Counted from the stretch's first letter, positions 1-9,958 are shown. The stretch is DNA of 46,881 bases from Aporhodopirellula aestuarii (GCF_023701485.1 NZ_JAMQBK010000004.1:1-46881), one strand, 5' to 3'. Numbers and translations: made by a program. The notes: generated by a model from the sequence alone, not told the origin.

Positions 1-10
1 ACAGGCGCAC

Positions 11-138
11 TAGCGGAACGCCGCGAGCCGTCCGGTAACGCGGGACCCGATGGGTTGCGTCGTTCCGTTGAAAATAGCAATAAAGCAATCAATGTCCCGA
101 GAGAGCGAGCTGCATGAAAAGTGGTTTTATCCAGCTAA
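11..138. repeat. Dispersed palindromic repeat, copy 1
   Basis: An imperfect palindrome has a left arm at 11-36 and a right arm at 45-70 around the spacer AACGCGGG. A unique tail follows to 138. The whole 128-bp unit aligns without obvious gaps to 21101-21228. The tail shares blocks such as AATCAATGT and CCAGCTAA. It lies just 3' of the minus-strand DUF1592 gene, so it may act in RNA 3'-end formation; that role is inferred. Confidence 0.8.
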
Positions 139-162
139 CACGCCCGCAATCCGTCGGAGGCG

Positions 163-2655
163 TTATCGTCGAAACAGATCGCTCGCAACGATCGATTCGA
201 TGAGATCGCCCATCGGGTAATCGTCGTGTGAGAGTCCCGCGAGAATGGAATCGATTGATGCTCGGTCGGTGAGTTCGATTCGTCGTCCGAGAGCTTGCGT
301 CAGTAACGCTTCGGTGAGCGTGCGAACGAAGAACTCTTTCTGATGAAGCAGTTGTCGTCGTAGACCCGCTGGACCGACGAAAGGATCGCTTCCGGGAAGT
401 TGTCCGGAAGCGTCGATTGGCTTCTTGCGTTTGGAGTCATAAAACGCTCGATGTTGCCCGATCGGATCGAAGACTTCTAATGCGAAACCGAGTGGATCGA
501 TTTTGCGATGGCATTGATTGCACGTTGCATCCGAACGGTGCTTACTCAGCTGGTCGCGAATGGTTGACGCACCGCGAGTATCCGGTTCGATCGCGGGCAC
601 GTTGTCTGGTGGCGGGGGTGTTGGCGTGCCAAGGATGTTTTCGAGGAGCCAGACGCCGCGAATGACCGGCGATGTCTCGATGCCATTTGCCGACACGGTC
701 AAAATGCTCGCGTGGCCGAGAAGTCCTCCACGTCGGCGGTCTTCAAATTTGACTCGGTGAAACACTTCCGCGGATTCCGTCGAAACGCGTTGCTCGACGC
801 CGTACAGCCTGGCTAAATCACGATTGATGAACGAATAGTCGGCGTCGATTAATTCGAGCGCCGAAGCGTTTCGGTTGATGAGATCACGCACGAACATTTG
901 TGTTTCGGTCTTCATGTCACGCTGCAAATCGGCGGCGTAGTAGAACCAAAACTCGTTCGGGTCCGGCGGCATGCTACCGAGCGAACGCAGCCCCAGCCAA
1001 CTGTCTAGGAAGTCGGCAATGAATGCGTCCGAACGTTCGTCGGCGAGAAGCCGTTTGGCCTCGCGTCGTCGGACGTCGGCACGCGTAAGTTCACCACGAT
1101 CGGCAACGTCCCGCAGTTTCTCGTCGGGCATTGACGACGTGAGGAAATAGGACAATCGTTCGGCGAGTGCGTGCGGGGACAGACCAGCCGCGGTGTTTGA
1201 ATGCTGGAAATACAAAAAGTTCGGTGAACATAGGATTGCTTTGAGCGTGTCTTTGAACGAGTCGGTGGCGTCTCGTCCGTCGTCACGTCGCGACTGATAG
1301 AATGCTTCGAAGCGGCTGAGTTCGTCTTCACTGATCGGGCGACGAAACGCCCGTTCGGCAAAACGCGTCAAAAGTTCCATTTTTCGTGATTCATCGAATT
1401 CCGCATCGCCCAGCAGCAGATTCTGGCTGAGCGTCAATTCGTCATTGTTCAACGGTCCCCGTATTTCGACTTGGTCGATCCGAATATGCGGCATCGCACC
1501 GTAGGTGATCAGTTGAATGCGTTGATCGAAGATGCCCTTGGCCTTCTTTGCCGGTTCGGGCAGTAGGTCGCGATGCAGCCGATAGACGCGCCCGATCGAA
1601 CCACGGAAGTCGTGTGCTCCGTTTTCGAATGTGAATCGCGGAGCAAAGCCGCGATCGAGCGGAATGCGGAACGTGTACCACTGGAAATCGTCATCCGACA
1701 CGATCGTCTCGGCAAGTTTGACATCGATTGGTTGGGTGTGGACCATGTCACCGATCGCTGTATCGCCCGGTCGAATGCCCATTCGAAACGGTTCGCTCAG
1801 ATCGATGCGGACCGCCTTGTTGCTGTAAGGTGTATCGCGGTTCATTGCCTTGGCGAGCACGCGGATTTCATACACGCCATCGACGGGCACGCCGTTTGGA
1901 AAGTTTGACAGGTGACCGTAGGCTCCTTCTGGTTTGTCATTGAACGGGTGGTCGTAAAGGCAAATGAACTTGCTTTGGAAGGCACGCTTATGTGCCGCAT
2001 TGAGTTCGGCTTGTTGGAAAAAATCCTTGCTGTATGACCAGGTATGCGGCTTAATTTGATTTGTGATTGCGAAGGCTTTTTCCACGCAGACGTCTGCCGC
2101 ATCGAGATACCTTTGCATCAGATGTTCGGACATGACGAGCGCGTCGCCGACGTTGTCGAATTGGCCGTAGAGGTTGTCTCCCGGGAACTCGATCGTGGGA
2201 TCAAACATCGTCATGTCGATTCCCAGAAGGTCGCCGATGGTGCGGCGGTATTCGCGGTTCGAAAGACGCCGCAATACGGTTTGTCCGCCGGTGCTCACCG
2301 TTTGTTGTCGCATTTTCGACAAGCGATTCGTCAGCTGGTTGATCGCGTGGAGACGTTCTTGGGTGGAAGGCTGGTCAGCGTCATCGGGAGGCATCGTTTG
2401 CAGGGTGAGTTGGTCGATGATTTCTTGAATCGCGACTTGGTTGTCAACGTGCGATTTCGAAAGTTCCAACGACTCGAATTCACGCTCTCCAGATGGATCA
2501 TCCGCTGCGTGACATTCGATGCAGTATCGATCAAGGAACGCGGCCGGGGATGAGTCCGCGGCGGTTGACTTAAGCACTGTCGGAGGCGAGATCAGTGCCG
2601 CAACGATCATTGCGGGGCGGACCCAAGATCGGTACGAGAATCGGGAACGCATCAT
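163..2655 (-). CDS. DUF1592/DUF1588-type planctomycete cytochrome c protein
   Basis: This 830-residue exported protein has the multi-domain layout of the planctomycete proteins built from a cytochrome-c-like N-terminus and the DUF1587, DUF1592, DUF1588 and DUF1585 families. A hydrophobic N-terminal segment (about residues 12-30) precedes a heme-binding CIECH motif at residues 45-49. A second CxxCH (CNQCH, followed by KIDPLGFALEVFDP) lies near the C-terminus, as expected for the DUF1588 part. The central region carries the typical LRRLSNREYRRTIGDLLGID and FAERAFRRP segments. The start ATG overlaps the stop of the upstream DUF1552 gene by 4 nt (ATGA), so the two are translationally coupled. A role in extracytoplasmic electron transfer or polymer degradation is often proposed, but the biochemical function is unknown. 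Confidence 0.9.
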   Translation of the reverse strand: MMRSRFSYRSWVRPAMIVAALISPPTVLKSTAADSSPAAFLDRYCIECHAADDPSGEREFESLELSKSHVDNQVAIQEIIDQLTLQTMPPDDADQPSTQERLHAINQLTNRLSKMRQQTVSTGGQTVLRRLSNREYRRTIGDLLGIDMTMFDPTIEFPGDNLYGQFDNVGDALVMSEHLMQRYLDAADVCVEKAFAITNQIKPHTWSYSKDFFQQAELNAAHKRAFQSKFICLYDHPFNDKPEGAYGHLSNFPNGVPVDGVYEIRVLAKAMNRDTPYSNKAVRIDLSEPFRMGIRPGDTAIGDMVHTQPIDVKLAETIVSDDDFQWYTFRIPLDRGFAPRFTFENGAHDFRGSIGRVYRLHRDLLPEPAKKAKGIFDQRIQLITYGAMPHIRIDQVEIRGPLNNDELTLSQNLLLGDAEFDESRKMELLTRFAERAFRRPISEDELSRFEAFYQSRRDDGRDATDSFKDTLKAILCSPNFLYFQHSNTAAGLSPHALAERLSYFLTSSMPDEKLRDVADRGELTRADVRRREAKRLLADERSDAFIADFLDSWLGLRSLGSMPPDPNEFWFYYAADLQRDMKTETQMFVRDLINRNASALELIDADYSFINRDLARLYGVEQRVSTESAEVFHRVKFEDRRRGGLLGHASILTVSANGIETSPVIRGVWLLENILGTPTPPPPDNVPAIEPDTRGASTIRDQLSKHRSDATCNQCHRKIDPLGFALEVFDPIGQHRAFYDSKRKKPIDASGQLPGSDPFVGPAGLRRQLLHQKEFFVRTLTEALLTQALGRRIELTDRASIDSILAGLSHDDYPMGDLIESIVASDLFRR

Positions 2656-3980
2656 GCCAGCCCTCGCAGCGTTCCCGTGCTGGTCGCGAATTGCTCAGTT
2701 TCCAATCCGAAGTTCTGAAGCATCGAGACAAAGAGATTGGTCAACGGCGGTCGGGAGTTGGATTTGGGGTCGAATGCCAAATGTCGACCGTGCTGGAATC
2801 CGCCACCAGCCAAGATGACCGGCAGATTGGTGTTCGTATGCGAGTTGGCGTTTCCCATGCCGCTGCCGAACAGCACCGTTGTTTGGCTCAGCAGCGTGCC
2901 GTTCTCGTCCGTCAACTCGTTGAGTTTGTCGACGAAGCGGGCGAATTGTTCAACTTGGTAGGTTTCCAACGTGATCAGTTTCTCAATGTTCTCAGTCCGC
3001 TGGCCGTGGTGAGAGAGACCGTGGTAACCACCACTCACGCCGAGATCGTTCGGATTAAAATCGCCGCCAATTTCTAGCGTCGCGATGCGTGTCGAATCGG
3101 TTTGTAACGCGAGTACGATGAGATCATAAAGCAAGGGTAGGTCTTCAACCATGTTGCGGTTCTTGGGCTGGGCAAATGGAGCGTCGGGCTTGGGGATATC
3201 GATCCAATTGCGTCGCAGCGCGATTCGTTTTTCTACATCACGTACCGACGTCATGTATTCGTCGAGTTTCTCTTGGTCGCGGCGGTTGAGTCCTCGTGAT
3301 AGATCTTTGGCGCTGTCGCGGACTAGGTCGAGGATCGAGTTTTGCATCCGGACGCGATCGAGTTCCGCGTCGCGGCTCTTCGCGTCGTTTCCAATAAACA
3401 GTTTCTCGAACAGTTGTTGCGGGCCTGGGATTGGTGGCACACGCGTTCCGCTCCTCGTCCATGACAACTGACACCCTTGATGGATGCCTGATTCGCTTCC
3501 GATCGTCAACGTTGGGAACCGCGTTTGTCCAGCAATGAAGTCCGCGGCGTACTGATCGATGGTGACGTTCGCCATCGGCATCGATTTCGCATCGATTTGT
3601 CTGACGCCCGAAAGAAAAGCATGGATGGCGAAGTGACCGCCTTTGAGTCCATGGTCCAGACCAGAGATCACACTCAGATGATCACGTAGCGGTTCGAGAC
3701 CAGCGGTGGTGCGTCCCCACTGAAAGTCTTTCGTCTCCAACCATCCCTCGGTTTTCAATGTTGAAGTGGTCGTTGTCGGTTCGACTTGGGGCCAGAATGC
3801 GTCGGGGTAGAAACCGAGCATGTTGCCGATACATACCATTCGCTGTTTCGTTGATCGGGTCGGTGGTCGATCTCCCGATGCTTTCAACGAGGCGAAGAAT
3901 GGCAGCGAGATCGAAACGCCGGCGGCTCGCAACAAATGACGCCGCTGAAATGGGCGTCGTTGCAATGATTCTGTACGCAT
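2652..3980 (-). CDS. DUF1552 family exported protein
   Basis: A DUF1552 protein of about 442 residues. I chose the ATG at 3980 because it puts a twin-arginine-like leader at the N-terminus (RRHLLRAAGVSISLPFF). The open frame runs back to 4100, but that extension is Pro/Ser-rich and unlike the family. Family hallmarks are visible: GNMLGFYPDAFWP near the N-terminus, the central GLSHHGQ segment and the terminal [18 protein letters not shown]. It is first in a two-gene operon with the DUF1592 protein (4-nt overlap). The plus-strand homologue at 32222-33526 lies after its DUF1592 partner rather than before it. DUF1552 proteins are common in planctomycetes and have no established activity; co-occurrence suggests a partner of the cytochrome protein. 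Confidence 0.87.
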   Translation of the reverse strand: MRTESLQRRPFQRRHLLRAAGVSISLPFFASLKASGDRPPTRSTKQRMVCIGNMLGFYPDAFWPQVEPTTTTSTLKTEGWLETKDFQWGRTTAGLEPLRDHLSVISGLDHGLKGGHFAIHAFLSGVRQIDAKSMPMANVTIDQYAADFIAGQTRFPTLTIGSESGIHQGCQLSWTRSGTRVPPIPGPQQLFEKLFIGNDAKSRDAELDRVRMQNSILDLVRDSAKDLSRGLNRRDQEKLDEYMTSVRDVEKRIALRRNWIDIPKPDAPFAQPKNRNMVEDLPLLYDLIVLALQTDSTRIATLEIGGDFNPNDLGVSGGYHGLSHHGQRTENIEKLITLETYQVEQFARFVDKLNELTDENGTLLSQTTVLFGSGMGNANSHTNTNLPVILAGGGFQHGRHLAFDPKSNSRPPLTNLFVSMLQNFGLETEQFATSTGTLRGLA

Positions 3981-4449
3981 GACCAAAGGTGGGGTGGAGG
4001 TTTTTGGGGGCGGAGTTGCCAGGGAGGGTATGGAAGCAGCGTGAGAGATGGACGCTGGAACGTGGGGAGGGAAAAAACGAAGGCGTGAGGAAGTCGGCAC
4101 GCGTCGTTTTCCTCATGATAACGCGGCGACGAGACGTCTGCGTAGATTGGAAGCGATTTGAAGGACGCGGGAAAAGCGGAGTTGTCTTTTTTGCCGTAGC
4201 AACGGGGGACTTGGTAGAGCGAATTCACATCGCGTCTGACCCTGCCAGATCGTTGGACGCAAGTTGCTGGCGTCCGCAGCTAAAGGTGGCCGTGAGGGCA
4301 GAATCGGTGGGATCGCCTTTGAGTAGCGGCAATTCGGTAGAATGTCGCGATTCTCTTGTCGAGATTTTGGCTTGCGACGCGTATGGAAGAGGTTGGTGTG
4401 GCAGACCAGTCGCTGACCAATTGCGAATCTAGAAAACCCGGACTTGCTC
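3981..4449. other. Divergent intergenic region
   Basis: This region separates the leftward DUF1552 operon from the rightward sulfatase operon, so it should hold both promoters. I could not place promoter boxes with confidence. One small hairpin is visible: GGACGC at 4255-4260 pairs with GCGTCC at 4270-4275. The open frames here look non-coding. Confidence 0.5.
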
Positions 4450-5883
4450 ATGATTCTCGATCGAATTCAGTTTTTGTTGTTCGCGTGCCTGACGTGCGTG
4501 ACGACGTCGCTTCACGCGAACGAACATCCCAACGTCTTGACGGTGTTTATCGACGACATGGGGTGGTCTGACCTGTCGTGTTTTGATGGGAGGCGGACGA
4601 AGACGGAGCACATCGATCGGGTCGCTGCCGAAGGGATTCGGTTCACGAATTTCTATGTCAACTCGCCAATCTGTTCGCCTTCTCGCGTGGCGTTGTCGAC
4701 CGGACAATACCCGCATCGTTGGCGGATCAGCTCGTTTCTAAGCAATCGCCAAATCAATCGCCAACGCGGGATGGATCAGTGGTTGGATTTGAAAGCCCCC
4801 ATGCTCGCTCGCCAAGTTCACGAGGCGGGGTACGCGACCGGGCATTTCGGGAAATGGCATATGGGTGGACAGCGGGATGTTGGCGAAGCACCCTTAATTA
4901 CCGAGTACGGATTTGACCAAAGCCTCACCAATTTTGAGGGATTGGGGCCGAGAGTCTTACCACTCAAGGATGCGTATGATGGCAAGCCACCGAAGAAACA
5001 TGCGCTCGGTTCGGACAATCTCGGTCGCGGTCCGATTCGCTGGGAAGATCGTTCCGTCGTGACGGCGGCGTTTGTTGACGAGGCGTTGTCGTTCATCAAT
5101 CAAACTCAGTCGGATGGCAAACCATTCTTTGTGAACGTGTGGCCGGATGATGTTCACGGACCGTTTTTTCCACCCAAGGTTTTGCGGGACCGAACGGATG
5201 AGAGTAAACGTGAGTTGTATTACGCCGTCTTGGACGCGATGGACCAGCAGCTCGCGAAACTGTTTGATCGCATTCGAGAAGATCCGAGTTTAAAGAACAA
5301 CACGTTGATCTTGATCATGTCCGACAACGGTCCCGAGGACGGTGCTGGGTCCGCCGATCCGCTGCGTGGATCAAAAACATGGCTGTACGAAGGAGGCATT
5401 CGTTCGCCGTTGATTGTTTGGGGACCGGGATTGCTCGCAGACGGCGTGGCGGGGACGACCAATGATGAATCGGTGCTATGTGCTCTCGACATCAACCGCT
5501 CGCTGTACGCGATCACCAACGCGGACTTGCCTAATGGTGTGCTGCTCGATGGCGAAGACTTCGCCGATTGTCTGCTCGGCAAAACGAAAAAGAAACGGGA
5601 CTCGCCAATCTTTTGGCGAAGGCCACCTGACCGGCCTGGGTTTGGGCACGGTATGAAAGAGGACAATCCGGACCTCGCGGTGCGTGACGGCAAGTGGAAG
5701 TACCTCGTCAATTATGATGGCAGCACGCCGATGTTGTATGATTTGCAAGCCGATGTGTCAGAGTCGAACAACGTTTGCAGCGAGAACTCTGCCGTTGCCG
5801 CTCGATTGCACAAGGCGTTGATGGATTGGAATGCGGGGTTGCCGATCGACGCGGGTCATCCGGCGTGGAAAGCAAATCCATGA
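4450..5883 (+). CDS. Family S1 sulfatase (arylsulfatase type), exported
   Basis: A type I sulfatase of about 477 residues that hydrolyses sulfate esters, probably of algal polysaccharides, outside the cytoplasm. The formylglycine signature CSPSR is present (Cys75 counting from the ATG at 4450). The metal-binding DDMGWSD near the N-terminus, the GKWHMG segment and the DNGPEDG segment are all present. A signal peptide (FLLFACLTCVTTSLHA) precedes the catalytic domain. The frame also offers a TTG two codons upstream at 4444, but ATG is preferred; no clear Shine-Dalgarno is seen. It overlaps the next sulfatase by 4 nt (ATGA). The substrate cannot be told from sequence alone. Confidence 0.93.
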   Translation: MILDRIQFLLFACLTCVTTSLHANEHPNVLTVFIDDMGWSDLSCFDGRRTKTEHIDRVAAEGIRFTNFYVNSPICSPSRVALSTGQYPHRWRISSFLSNRQINRQRGMDQWLDLKAPMLARQVHEAGYATGHFGKWHMGGQRDVGEAPLITEYGFDQSLTNFEGLGPRVLPLKDAYDGKPPKKHALGSDNLGRGPIRWEDRSVVTAAFVDEALSFINQTQSDGKPFFVNVWPDDVHGPFFPPKVLRDRTDESKRELYYAVLDAMDQQLAKLFDRIREDPSLKNNTLILIMSDNGPEDGAGSADPLRGSKTWLYEGGIRSPLIVWGPGLLADGVAGTTNDESVLCALDINRSLYAITNADLPNGVLLDGEDFADCLLGKTKKKRDSPIFWRRPPDRPGFGHGMKEDNPDLAVRDGKWKYLVNYDGSTPMLYDLQADVSESNNVCSENSAVAARLHKALMDWNAGLPIDAGHPAWKANP

Positions 5884-7550
5884 TGACGTTAAAACAGATT
5901 CCCCCAAACCTGGACCTGACAGTGAAAAACCTCCTTCTGCTGACGCTCGTTTGTTTGTGCGTCCACCCAGCCTCCGCGTCAGCCGCCGAACGACCTAATA
6001 TCATCGTGATCATGGTCGACGATATGGGATTTTCCGATATCGGCAGCTATGGCAGTGAGATCCCGACGCCAAACTTAGATTCACTCGCGGACGATGGCGT
6101 GCGTTTTTCACAGTTCTACAATACCGGTCGCTGCTGTCCGACCCGGGCGTCGCTGTTGACGGGTCTGTATTCACATCAAGCGGGAATTGGTCACATGACA
6201 ACCGACCAGGGAGTTCCCGGTTACCGAGGGCATCTCAACGATCGCTGCGTGACGATGGCAGAAGTGTTGGGCGGGGCTGGGTATTTCACCGTGATGACCG
6301 GCAAGTGGCATGTTGGTTCCAACAGTGGCTGCACTCCATCGACGCGTGGTTTTGATCGCAGCTTAAACACCCCCGCGGGAGGATTGCACTTCTCGAATCA
6401 GACCGGATCGAAGGGGGGCACCAAATTGATGCTCAACGGTCAGGAAATCTCACGTGATGATCCGCAGTTCAATCCGCCTTGGTATGGGGCGGATCTCTGG
6501 ACGGAAGCGGGAATCGAGTTCGTCGATGAAGCGATCCGAGACGAACAACCGTTCTTCTGGTATCTGGCGCATGCGGCGCCTCACTTCCCATGCATGGCAC
6601 CCGAGGAAACGATCGCCAAGTATCGTGGGAAGTACATCCAGGGCTGGGACAAGCTCCGAGAGCAACGCTACGCTCGTCAGATCGCATCGGGTTTGATCGA
6701 GGAGACCTGGGAACTAGAACCCCGTCCCGAGGAAATCCCGGCGTGGGATTCGCTCTCGACCCAGGAGCAAAAACGTTACGACGACATCATGGCGATCTAC
6801 GCTGCCATGATTGACGAAGTCGACAAGAATATTGGCAAGCTGGTGGCCGCATTAAAAGAACGCAACCAGCTCGATAACACGCTGATTCTGTTTCTCTCGG
6901 ACAACGGCGGGAATGCAGAGGCGGGAATTAATGGTCGATATGAAGGCGATCATCCGGGCGACCCGCACTCGAACGTGTTTGTCGGCCGGTGCTGGGCTCA
7001 TTTGAACAATACGCCTTTTCGCATGTACAAGCACTACAACCACGAGGGCGGTATCGCCACGCCGTTGATCGCTCATTGGCCGGCAGAGGTCAAACCTCGC
7101 AGGGGAGCCGATGGATGGATCACATCACCGACTCATTTGATCGACATCATGGCGACGTGCGTCGATCTCGCCGGCGCGGCCTATCCTTCCGAATACAAAG
7201 ATCATCAGATCACCCCGATGCAGGGCCAAAGTCTGCGACCACTGTTGACGGGTGAAGGCGAATTCGCCGAGCGAACGTTGTATTGGGAGCACGAAGGGAA
7301 CGCAGCTATCCGTGTCCGCGATAACAAATTGGTTCGTCGTGGCGCGAAAGGGCAATGGGAACTGTTTGACTTGGCCGGCGATCGTACTGAGCAACATGAT
7401 CTCATCGAGCAGAAGCCTGAATTGGCCGAAACCCTGAGGAAACAGTGGCTTCAGTGGGCTAGGTCAGCGGACGTGCTTCCCAAGCCACCCGCGAAGAAGA
7501 AGAACGTGCAAAAGAAGACGAATCGAAAGCAGGCTGCCGAGGCACAGTAG
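5880..7550 (+). CDS. Family S1 sulfatase (arylsulfatase type), exported
   Basis: The second sulfatase of the operon has about 556 residues. The start ATG at 5880 overlaps the previous stop by 4 nt and is followed by a second ATG. A longer open frame from 5775 only runs over the end of the upstream gene. A signal peptide (NLLLLTLVCLCVHPASASA) leads into RPNIIVIMVDDMGFSDIG. The sulfatase signature is CCPTR (Cys85), with GKWHVG and the metal-site segment LSDNGGNAEAG downstream. The C-terminal tail is Lys-rich (KKKNVQKKTNRKQ). Coupling to a different sulfatase suggests that the pair desulfates one substrate stepwise; this is inference. Confidence 0.93.
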   Translation: MMTLKQIPPNLDLTVKNLLLLTLVCLCVHPASASAAERPNIIVIMVDDMGFSDIGSYGSEIPTPNLDSLADDGVRFSQFYNTGRCCPTRASLLTGLYSHQAGIGHMTTDQGVPGYRGHLNDRCVTMAEVLGGAGYFTVMTGKWHVGSNSGCTPSTRGFDRSLNTPAGGLHFSNQTGSKGGTKLMLNGQEISRDDPQFNPPWYGADLWTEAGIEFVDEAIRDEQPFFWYLAHAAPHFPCMAPEETIAKYRGKYIQGWDKLREQRYARQIASGLIEETWELEPRPEEIPAWDSLSTQEQKRYDDIMAIYAAMIDEVDKNIGKLVAALKERNQLDNTLILFLSDNGGNAEAGINGRYEGDHPGDPHSNVFVGRCWAHLNNTPFRMYKHYNHEGGIATPLIAHWPAEVKPRRGADGWITSPTHLIDIMATCVDLAGAAYPSEYKDHQITPMQGQSLRPLLTGEGEFAERTLYWEHEGNAAIRVRDNKLVRRGAKGQWELFDLAGDRTEQHDLIEQKPELAETLRKQWLQWARSADVLPKPPAKKKNVQKKTNRKQAAEAQ

Positions 7551-7826
7551 GGTTTGAGCATGCTCTACGACTTGGTCCAATTTCCGCTCGGTCCTGAGAT
7601 GCTCGGCACTGGCGACCGACGTTGGGTGAGGTCGTTGGGAGGAACAACGTGAAAAACGATGATAATCGTTAGGTCGACGGAGGCGTCACAGTCAGTGTTG
7701 AGTCCAAACGTGGAGTTTTTGCCGTTGCGTGCTTGGATTGTCACGCATATTTGTAGTGCCCCGCTTGTTAGTCAGTCTCGCGTTTAGCCCAGGAACGCCA
7801 TTGAACTCCTTTCAATAGGTAGACCG

Positions 7827-8246
7827 TTGAGCCTTACAATCGACAATTTCGGTTATTCGGGGACGCTTTCTCCCGAGCTCGTCGCGTTCGCAAGACGTCA
7901 GTTTGTCAATGCGACCTTGTACAAGGGACGCCAACGTCGTCGTGAAGAGCGTTTTCCAATGACGGTCCCAGTCGTCGGCGTGGCAGTCGATGAGCTGAAT
8001 CAGCCAACGAGTGATCCCTTTGAGATGATCACTCGCGACGTGGGCGCCAAGTCAATCGGTCTGATTCATGAGGATCCGATGATTCATGATCGTATCGCGG
8101 TGCATCTGGAGATGGGTGGTGCGGACGTCGACTTGGTCGTTGTGCTCAAATGGCGCGACGCGCTGGGCCCGTTCTATGGATCGGGAGGTATCTATCTCGA
8201 GCGTCTGGAACGTTTTCCAGGTCATCTCGTGCTTCATCAGCATTGA
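7827..8246 (+). CDS. PilZ-like domain protein, degenerate c-di-GMP motif
   Basis: A 139-residue soluble protein starting from TTG at 7827; no ATG is available before codon 45, so the start is uncertain. It resembles a PilZ domain. An Arg-rich stretch QRRREERFPM supplies an RxxxR motif (R38...R42), followed about 30 residues later by TRDVGAKSIGL, where PilZ proteins usually have DxSxxG. Here the Ser and Gly positions are Gly73 and Ser76, so binding of cyclic di-GMP is doubtful. The remaining segment (RIAVHLEMGGADVDLVVVLK) has the alternating beta pattern of the fold. It stands alone and converges on the membrane-protein gene at 8397. Confidence 0.5.
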   Translation: MSLTIDNFGYSGTLSPELVAFARRQFVNATLYKGRQRRREERFPMTVPVVGVAVDELNQPTSDPFEMITRDVGAKSIGLIHEDPMIHDRIAVHLEMGGADVDLVVVLKWRDALGPFYGSGGIYLERLERFPGHLVLHQH

Positions 8247-8396
8247 AAATAGGGGTGAGACCTCCGGTTCAGGCAACCCTCAAGTTCAGGCAAACGACGC
8301 GTTTGATTATATGCGTCAGTCGTGAAGTACGCGAATCGGAGGGGCACCCGCGACGCTCTGCGATCCGTGTGACGTGAGAATTAAGACAGCTCAATT

Positions 8397-8930
8397 TTAC
8401 TTCCGCAGCACGTATCGCCTGAACGCTTTCTCGTCCACGACTTTGCCCGGCAATTGTATCCACAGGGACCATTTACGATTACGGATACGCAACCTCAATC
8501 GCGGAACCGTTACGGATGAGTCGCCACTGGCGTGATGTTGCTCGGTCGCTTTGATCAAGTCATTTGGTGGGATATCGATTGGACGCCAACTTAGCCAGCC
8601 CATCGTCTTGAAGCGGAGTGTTTGCTTGTCGTCGGACAGCAGTATTTGGGTGACAACGTGGTGCTCGATGAACACCATGAAAAAGTAGACGCTGGATATC
8701 GACACACCAACAAACGAGGAAAGTCCGATGCGATGCGATAACGGTGCGAGATTTCCGTCGTAGCCGTCGGCAGGATTGATGCCGAGGTGATAGAAGATGT
8801 CGTAGGCAAGATACAGCGAGCCCAGCCAGATGCTCAAAAAAGCGATCGCGAGCACACGCAGGCCTAACATACTACGCCCGCCCGTGAAAATGCAGGCGAA
8901 TCCAGAAGCTCGGTTTGAGGAAGTGGCCAT
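8397..8930 (-). CDS. Small membrane protein of unknown function
   Basis: A 177-residue protein with two predicted membrane helices, at about residues 24-44 (LRVLAIAFLSIWLGSLYLAY) and 72-90 (SFVGVSISSVYFFMVFIEHH). A C-terminal cytoplasmic or periplasmic domain of about 85 residues is rich in Trp, Arg and beta-type alternation and ends in KAFRRYVLRK. I do not recognise the family. It lies 74 nt downstream of manA on the same strand and may be the last gene of that transcript. Confidence 0.65.
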   Translation of the reverse strand: MATSSNRASGFACIFTGGRSMLGLRVLAIAFLSIWLGSLYLAYDIFYHLGINPADGYDGNLAPLSHRIGLSSFVGVSISSVYFFMVFIEHHVVTQILLSDDKQTLRFKTMGWLSWRPIDIPPNDLIKATEQHHASGDSSVTVPRLRLRIRNRKWSLWIQLPGKVVDEKAFRRYVLRK

Positions 8931-9004
8931 ATCGAATTACCCATGGCGTCATCGCTGCGACGCCGAACGTCATAGATACGTGTGATGGTATCCCGGCCGT
9001 TTGG

Positions 9005-9958
9005 CTACGTCATCGTCAGGACAACAGTGTCGTCGCTGAGGTTAAGCGTGACGGCGTCGTGGGCAGCCGGCAGGAGTACCGAGTCACCGGCAGTGAGGTC
9101 ATAACGCTGCGAATCCGTTATCAACGTGGCTTGCCCTTGTGGGACGGTGATGATGTGGAAGCGGTTGTCACCTCCCACGCTTTCGCTTCCGTTGCTGATC
9201 GCGCGGAGCTTGAACTTGTCGCATTCGACGAGTGTTTGCCAGCCGTTTGAGGACCGGTCGATACGGACCGGTTCGACGGGACCACGTTCAAAATCGGTCA
9301 CGTCGAGGCTTTGCTGAATATGCAGCTCACGACCGTTACCGTTGGCGTCGACCCGGTTCCAGTCGTAGAGACGGAAGGTCGTGTCGCTGGATTGCTGAAT
9401 TTCCGCGACGAGCAGTCCGGCGCCGATGGCATGGACGGTTCCAGCGGGGATGAAAACGCAATCGCCGGGTTGAGGTTCGAATTGATGCAGCACGTCTTCG
9501 GCCCGTCCTTGTTCGATCGCCTCTTTGAGAGCCGGCGCGTCGACTCCCGATTTCAGGCCGGCGTAGATGACCGAGCCTGGTTTGGCGTCGACGATATACC
9601 AAGCTTCCGTTTTGCCGAGATCCGGCACCGGCATGCGGGCGCCGTATTCGTCTGACGGGTGAACTTGGACGGAGAGCACTCGGTTGCAATCGAGATACTT
9701 CAGCAGCAACGGAAAGCTGCTCTGGGCGGCTTCACCCATCAGCCAATCGCAATGGTCCGTCAATAAATCTTTCAGCGTCTTGCCTGCCAGTTCTCCCGAC
9801 GTGACGACGCTTTGGTCCGCTCCGTGATCGACAACCTCCCAGCTCTCGGCGTAGTCCGATTCATCGCCGATGGGTTTGCCGAGGCGTTCGCCGAGCAGGC
9901 GGCCTCCCCAAATCGTTTGCTTCAGGACGGGTTTGAATTGAAGTGGGTAGGCTTTCAT
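9005..9958 (-). CDS. manA: Mannose-6-phosphate isomerase, class I
   Basis: A 317-residue cupin-fold enzyme that interconverts mannose-6-phosphate and fructose-6-phosphate in the cytoplasm. The N-terminus MKAYPLQFKPVLKQTIWGG is typical. Zinc-ligand motifs are visible: VQVHPSD, EAWYI and GTVHAIGAG. The catalytic-side segment EIQQSSDTTFRLYDW is the class signature. I chose ATG at 9958; a TTG three codons upstream (9967) is the only alternative. It follows the TPR gene by about 93 nt on the same strand. The product could feed GDP-mannose or mannan metabolism. Confidence 0.95.
   Translation of the reverse strand: MKAYPLQFKPVLKQTIWGGRLLGERLGKPIGDESDYAESWEVVDHGADQSVVTSGELAGKTLKDLLTDHCDWLMGEAAQSSFPLLLKYLDCNRVLSVQVHPSDEYGARMPVPDLGKTEAWYIVDAKPGSVIYAGLKSGVDAPALKEAIEQGRAEDVLHQFEPQPGDCVFIPAGTVHAIGAGLLVAEIQQSSDTTFRLYDWNRVDANGNGRELHIQQSLDVTDFERGPVEPVRIDRSSNGWQTLVECDKFKLRAISNGSESVGGDNRFHIITVPQGQATLITDSQRYDLTAGDSVLLPAAHDAVTLNLSDDTVVLTMT

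Noticed and set aside
4001..4100. N-terminal extension of the first DUF1552 protein to 4100
   Set aside because: It would bury the twin-arginine-like leader behind 40 Pro/Ser-rich residues not seen in the second copy.
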